Below the pieces are notes generated by a model. The model made no database searches, was not told where the DNA came from, and worked only from the letters and a program-made list of their open reading frames with translations. This document shows, piece by piece, positions 58,916 to 64,000 of a DNA stretch of 64,000 bases; position 1 is the first letter of the stretch, and each line of letters begins with the position of its first letter. This DNA comes from Dryas octopetala (lineage: Eukaryota; Streptophyta; Magnoliopsida; Rosales; Rosaceae). A program made the position numbers and the translations under genes. The stretch lies in NCBI GenBank assembly GCA_963921425.1, contig OY992835.1:12834001-12898000 (forward strand), written 5' to 3'.

Positions 58916-59419
58916 ATGGCTGCAACGGCGACACAGCCTACAATATCTAATCATGACCAACTTTCCATGTCGAAATTGCTCAATACCTTTCAGTACAAGC
59001 CCGAACGTGACTCGCCATGTGACGTAAGAAATGTGTTGTTAGTGGTGGCTTCCCTGATCGCCGCCGCAACCTTTACGGCGGGAGTGAACCCTCCGGGGGG
59101 GGTTTGGCAAGAAAACAAGGATGCACACAAGGCAGGAACGGCGGTTTTAGCTTCTAGTGGAATTGCATTCACAATGTTCCTCTTCTCCAACTCGGCTGCG
59201 TTTTCTTCATCAACACTCATCATTTCGTATTTGGTGTATGATTTTCCATTTTATCTGGAAATATGGGTTGCCTTGTTTTCTATGTCATTTACTTACGGTG
59301 CTTCAATTGCTGCTGTAAGTAACGGTACTGATGTGAACTCAAACTACGTATTCCTTGCACTCTTTTTGCCCTATATCTTAAGGTTTTCGGTTGAAATGTA
59401 CAAAAAGAAGTGCAAATAG
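58916..59419 (+). CDS. PGG-domain membrane protein
   Basis: An intronless frame of 167 residues. A short hydrophilic N terminus (with QYKPERDSP) leads into the PGG domain (PF13962 type): DVRNVLLVVASLIAAATFTA as the first membrane helix, then the signature GVNPPGGVWQE at 56-66. Three or so further helices follow (about 74-93, 97-134 and 143-158), and the protein ends with a basic tail, KKKCK. In many plant proteins this domain follows ankyrin repeats; here it stands alone. The family is membrane-located and some members act in stress or defence, but no activity can be assigned. A broken paralog lies immediately upstream (56619-57154), a tandem duplicate. A (CT)n tract follows the stop codon. 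Confidence 0.88.
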   Translation: MAATATQPTISNHDQLSMSKLLNTFQYKPERDSPCDVRNVLLVVASLIAAATFTAGVNPPGGVWQENKDAHKAGTAVLASSGIAFTMFLFSNSAAFSSSTLIISYLVYDFPFYLEIWVALFSMSFTYGASIAAVSNGTDVNSNYVFLALFLPYILRFSVEMYKKKCK

Positions 59420-59443
59420 CAACTTAGCAAGGCCTCATTAGTA

Positions 59444-59446
<3 letters not shown>

Positions 59447-59501
<55 letters not shown>
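59447..59501. repeat. (CT)n microsatellite in a 3' UTR
   Basis: About 27 TC units starting some 28 bases after the PGG stop codon. Confidence 0.95.
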
Positions 59502-59505
<4 letters not shown>

Positions 59506-60047
59506 CTTGGTTATGAAGTTGTATATGTTGTTGTATGCTTGTCTTCAAATGTGGATTGGGGGAAATGAATTATCTCTCTGTCTTGCTCTGCTTGAGTGCT
59601 TGACTAATTTCAATCTAGTCATATATTACAAATTTAAAGATTTTCTTTATGGTTTAATGTTCAATCTGACCCCCTTTAGTCTTTGTATAGTTTGAAATTT
59701 GAATCGATTTCAACTTTATTGAGTGATTCATGGTTAGAAAACTAAAGGGCATGTCTGGTAAGTATTAAAATACAAAGATTGAAGTGAAACTAGGACAAAC
59801 CACATGAATTAAGATCATAATTTGGCCTTTTGTATATGCAATTGAAAATAACGATGGTTAATCCAGCATTACTCTGTATATTCATGTAATGTAAACATGC
59901 TTAGCTTAACTATTAATGGACCCTGCAAAACAGAGACATATGCACAAAACTGAGCTAATTAAACAGAGTTGAACTCGTGCTTGATAATTAAAATTCAACA
60001 ATTTACATCTCTTACACAAAACTAAATGATGATAATTTACTTCAACT
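59502..60047. other. Convergent 3' regions
   Basis: The space between two convergent genes. Presumably holds both 3' UTRs. No further feature seen. Confidence 0.5.
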
Positions 60048-61084
60048 TCAATTGGAGCCATCAAGGGCCGGCAAACATTCAAGCAGAATCTCAGCAGCAA
60101 GCTCCAATTCCTGCTCAGAGACAATCAATGGCGGCACAAGCCTGAGAACATTTCCTTTGCCTGCTGTTATTATTAGAAGACCAGAATTTCGACAGGCATC
60201 GACGAGTGGTGAAGCAGGCACATCAAGCTCTACCCCAATAATAAGCCCCATCCCACGAACTTCTCTCACATGTGGATTTGTTCCCAGCTTCTTAGTTAAC
60301 AATTCTTTGAAATACTCACCTTTCTTTGAGACACTGCTGAGAAACTCAGGGTTTGAGATTTTATCCAGAACAGTAAGGGCTGCATTGCAGACAAGCGGTC
60401 CTCCAGCAAAAGTGCTTCCATGTTCTCCATATTTTATTGCAGCAGCAACCTTTTCAGTCATCAGCACAGCACCTATGGGAAGCCCTCCTGCAAGAGGCTT
60501 GGCCAGAGTCATTATATCCGGGACTACACTATAAGCTTCATGCGCCCAGAGATAACCAGTTCTTCCCAAGCCACATTGAACCTATGAATCAAAACATTAT
60601 GAGGTGTGCTTGTCAGAATCACTAAGATATATCCCAAAACTAAGTATCCCAAAAACATATACATACATCATAAATAAACAGCTCTTTCTGCCATGAAAAG
60701 ATGGATGAATTTACAAAACCATGGTTTCCTCCAACCACAAATCATAGTTCCTATTTCTACATTTTGATTGGAAAAAAAAAAAAAGTCATAAGCCTGAAAA
60801 CAACCATCTAGTATGTCCCTACCGAACTATAGATTTATGTTTGTCACAGAAGTCTTTTATAATAAGTTCTATTAGCTAGCTCTTGCCTGGACAAGTCGAA
60901 TTCTCAATTTGCTTTCAAATAAGCTTTAAAGAGGAAAAACCCCAACAAATTGACCAGTGGCAGGCATAACCATGGCTGCATATGATCTTTTCAAAGACAA
61001 CGACTTTTTTCATATCAATCTTTGGAAGTGAAATGAAAATTAAAAAACAAAAATCAGGACCCAACATATTTTCTGTCTCTATTC

Positions 61085-61115
<31 letters not shown>

Positions 61116-62885
61116 AAGGAAATAATAAGCGAAGAGAAGAATAGACAGCAAGATTCCAAAACATAATCATTCTGTTTCCAAATGCAATATTCCCTATGAG
61201 GAATTTAACCTCGAGAACCAGCATCTAAACAGGCATCTAACTTTCCAAAAAGAACAGCTTCCTACCTCATCGAAGACCATAAGAGACCCCGAATCATCAC
61301 AAGCACCACGCAAAGATTCCAAAAATTCTTTAGTTGCACTAATTACGCCACCTTCACCCTGAATAGGTTCAAGAAACACAGCAGCAATTTTGCCAGATTG
61401 AATTAGTTTTCTTGCACCTTGTATATCGCCATACTGCAAGAAAGTAACTCCAGGCATGACGGGCTCAAATGGTGATCGGTAATGCTCCTTACTCGTCAAA
61501 GCAACGGCCCCCATTGTCCTCCCATGAAAGCTGTTAGTGAAAGAAATAAATTCTGTTGCTGGCTCTTTCTTTTCAGGAAATGAAACTCTGTGGAACTTTC
61601 TTGCAAATTTTATGGCAGCTTCATTTGCTTCTGTTCCGGAGTTGGAGAAAAAGACACGATCAGCAAAGGAGCTAGCCACCAGACGCTTTGCCAGCTCCAC
61701 CTGCAGCAAAGTAATTTTGTGAACAAATTTTAGAGAGGAAAAATTGCATAACAAGCAAAGTAAGCTTAAATAGCTGAACAAGTAAACACAAAAACATATA
61801 ATGCCAGAGGCATATGTTATTTACAGAGTGAAAATACCATTCTCTGCTAATTTTTTTTCTTGGTACTGATTGCTGAGAACAACATCGTTTAAAAGTTGAA
61901 GGTTAAAGTAACTAAATAGAAAAACAACCTAGTTTTAAACATAACCACAAAATCAACACCAAAAAGATCTGCACATGATCTTGACTCTTACAAAGTACTC
62001 AGTGTGTCAACATATATATTCAGGCCTTGTTTGATACCATATTTCACATTTCATATCCCATTACAGATGGTCTGCAGCTTGTACTTAGAACTACTTAGGA
62101 TTCAATTAGTCAAAGTAGACATTTAAGCTCTTAAGCCCAAAAACTTTGACAACAGGTTAATTATCGGACCAACCATCATTATGATTTAACCACAGTGCCA
62201 TAAATATCAAATGCATGAAAAGCATTATTATTGCTACTAATCATACATTTTATCTATATCAAATCAAATGTGAGATTAGTGCAACATTGAATGGTCATTA
62301 AGCTAGAAATTACATAACCTATTAGCTAATCACAAAGCATTACTCATTCGCTAAATAGTGAAATTACGTGCCACTAGATATGTTGTTATGGTTAAATTCA
62401 ATTCTCATATAAAAACTTAAAAAAACAGACATAGTATAAAAAAAATAGAAATAATTTGGACAAAAATTAAAGACCTGTGGAATGGTTCTCTCAAAAAAAA
62501 AAAAAAAAAAAAAGACCTGTGGAATGGAATAGAAGCTATTGCTGACGTGGGTGAGCGTATGGGCTTGCTCTGTGACCGCCCGTATCCAATCAGGGTCCCC
62601 GTGACCGAGCGCATTGACGGCAATCCCAGACGTCAAGTCCAAATACTCTCGGCCCTCAGGATCGAACAATTTACATCCTTTGCCACTGGAGAGCACCACG
62701 GGAGCTCTTTTGTACGTCCCCACCATAACCTTCGCCTCCGCCTCCATCACCTCCCGGCTCTGATCGGGTGGGCGCGCGTCCACGTTAAGGCAAACACGCG
62801 CCGCCGCCCCATTGGTCGTTGGGACGCGGGCGCTTGGTGTTCCCGCGAAAATCGTGGGGTTGAGTAGTTGGAGAGAAGGAGTCAT
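60048..62885 (-). CDS. Acetylornithine aminotransferase, plastid type
   Basis: Three exons, 62885-62517, 61700-61266 and 60581-60048, all in phase 0 with GT-AG introns, give 445 residues. The enzyme transfers the amino group between glutamate and N-acetylglutamate semialdehyde in arginine synthesis, using PLP. After a short Ser/Thr/Ala-rich leader (about 1-45, probable plastid transit peptide) come [14 protein letters not shown] and THVSNSFYS, then [15 protein letters not shown] (about 143-157), FHGRTMGA and [21 protein letters not shown] carries the PLP-pyridine Asp, and TLAKPLAGG the PLP lysine (about K296). [11 protein letters not shown] follows. The length matches plant ACOAT enzymes. The alternative, ornithine or GABA aminotransferase, is less likely given these motifs. 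A TATATAA on the minus strand (62919-62925) lies only about 35 bases before the ATG. The exon 1 donor site is duplicated within intron 1. Confidence 0.93.
62469..62527. repeat. Poly-A microinsertion duplicating a splice donor
   Basis: AAAGACCTGTGGAATGG occurs at 62469-62485 and again at 62511-62527, flanking TTCTCTC plus a run of about 18 A. A direct duplication around a short sequence with a poly-A tail is the mark of an extremely truncated retroposon insertion. The duplicated bases span the end of exon 1 and the GT donor, so two identical donor sites exist on the minus strand. Confidence 0.75.
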
Positions 62886-64000
62886 TTTGTTGGTTTCGGG
62901 ATTAATAGAACCGCGGAGTTATATAGCGGGTTTTGTGAGAGGGGATAAACTGATATATAATTGAGGAATAAATTCGATTCGGGACAAAAACGATGCCGTA
63001 GAAGGCGGCGTGGGGTTTAAGCAGCTCGAAGCTTCGAGTTGGAGCTCTGAAGTCCCAAGCATCTGAAATTTTTAGTTCGACGTTATGCTTCAGAAAGAGA
63101 GAGAGTATAACGGGTAAGGAGCAGGTCATTTTCGGGTACAGTTATATTTGCATCATGGGGTGAATGGTTTAAGTTCCCATGTCCGTGACGTTTGTGTAAA
63201 CCTCAACATTCATCGAGGATTGTCATTCATTATATATTTATATTTAAGCTTTATTATTTCATATTACAAAAACTATGGCTAGGAATGACTCGGGTCAGGA
63301 TTATATTGGCCAAACAACTGACCCATTCGATAAACCGACATTTGTTAAATTTTAAAACCGACAACCGACCCAATATTGTGGGTCGGCTGATAGTTGGACA
63401 ATCGACTTTATCGGTTGAGGTCGGATCGGTTGGTTATTTGGCAAATTTTTTTTTCCGCACATTCATAATAAAGCTTATCAATACTTCACAAAAATTCACA
63501 ATTTTCAATAGGCAAACAACTGCAATCATAATATGTATACTTTCCATGCTTTGAGAGCATTTTGAACAAAAAACCAAATACTCAAAAAGTTCAAAGCCTT
63601 ACTAAGTTACTAGAGGTTCAGTAATATAAAGCCTTACAAAAAAAAAAAAAAAAGCACTAAACCAAACCAAAATTGCAGCCACTAGTAAACAACTAAAGTT
63701 TATATATGCATCTGCAAGGCTGTACCAAGCCACAATTGCAGCCACCAACTAAGCCAAAATTTGCAGCCACCAACACAAAAAACCAGCAAAACTTGCAGCC
63801 ACCACCAGCAAAACTTAGAATCACATCTGCAAGGCTGCAATCATTCAAAGAAATTGTACTGTAACTCCAACTTGGTTAGCAATACTAAACACCCACAACA
63901 AATTACACCAAATCCTCAGACTATAGTAAAGGAACAATAAAAGTGTCAAAAACTATAGGCTGCCACTTGCCTGCTGCCAAACACAACACCAAAGGTCCAA
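62886..64000. other. Promoter of the aminotransferase gene and repeat-rich end
   Basis: About 62886-63140 is presumably promoter. About 63290-63445 carries repeated GACCCR and ACCGAC/GTCGGT motifs, as in subterminal parts of some hAT-like elements. From about 63672 to 63815 the motif TTGCAGCCACYA recurs at least four times as a degenerate tandem repeat. No gene recognised; an element may run off the right edge. Confidence 0.4.

Overview
The window is nuclear DNA of a eudicot plant. It is A+T-rich intergenic sequence dense in small transposons, with spliced GT-AG genes, plant-specific transcription factors (NAC, AP2/ERF), a PGG-domain membrane protein and a plastid-type acetylornithine aminotransferase. 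A rosid, perhaps Rosaceae, would fit, but the sequence alone does not prove this. No tRNA, rRNA or CRISPR was seen.

Layout. 1-5190: intergenic, with a foldback MITE (1391-1820), an old repeat (2884-3390) and a Harbinger-type element carrying a root-cap-domain gene fragment (3681-5187). 5518-10361: five-exon gene for a basic/leucine-rich protein with a C-terminal EAR-type DLNLP motif. 11746-30682: a dispersed family of small secreted cysteine-rich proteins, with two gene models (11746-12728 and 29249-30682) and one orphan last exon (20784-20842). Between them lie an intronless NAC gene with a tripled 44-residue module (15419-16438), foldback elements, a nested pair of Mutator-type MITEs (22006-23214), a solo-LTR-like element and a small Helitron (26767-27032). 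30683-43918: mostly non-genic, with a LINE 3' end, one AP2/ERF gene on the minus strand (35828-36700), several MITEs and two TRIM-like miniature retrotransposons. 43919-57154: a PGG-domain gene copy, now dead, split just before its ATG by a CACTA transposon (44045-56617). That transposon holds a young LTR retrotransposon (45589-54773), and one LTR of the retrotransposon holds a small inverted-repeat element. 58916-59419: intact PGG-domain paralog. 60048-62885: three-exon acetylornithine aminotransferase on the minus strand. The rest is promoter and repeat sequence.

The genes do not form a pathway. The main story is layered transposition whose order can be read from target-site duplications: PGG duplication, then CACTA insertion, then LTR-retrotransposon insertion, then probably a MITE. 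The retrotransposon keeps an open 892-codon gag-protease frame but has lost reverse transcriptase, RNase H and most of integrase, so it looks like a gag-only, trans-mobilised (TR-GAG-like) element.

All exon boundaries, repeat ends and target-site duplications were read by eye. No database search or alignment program was used.
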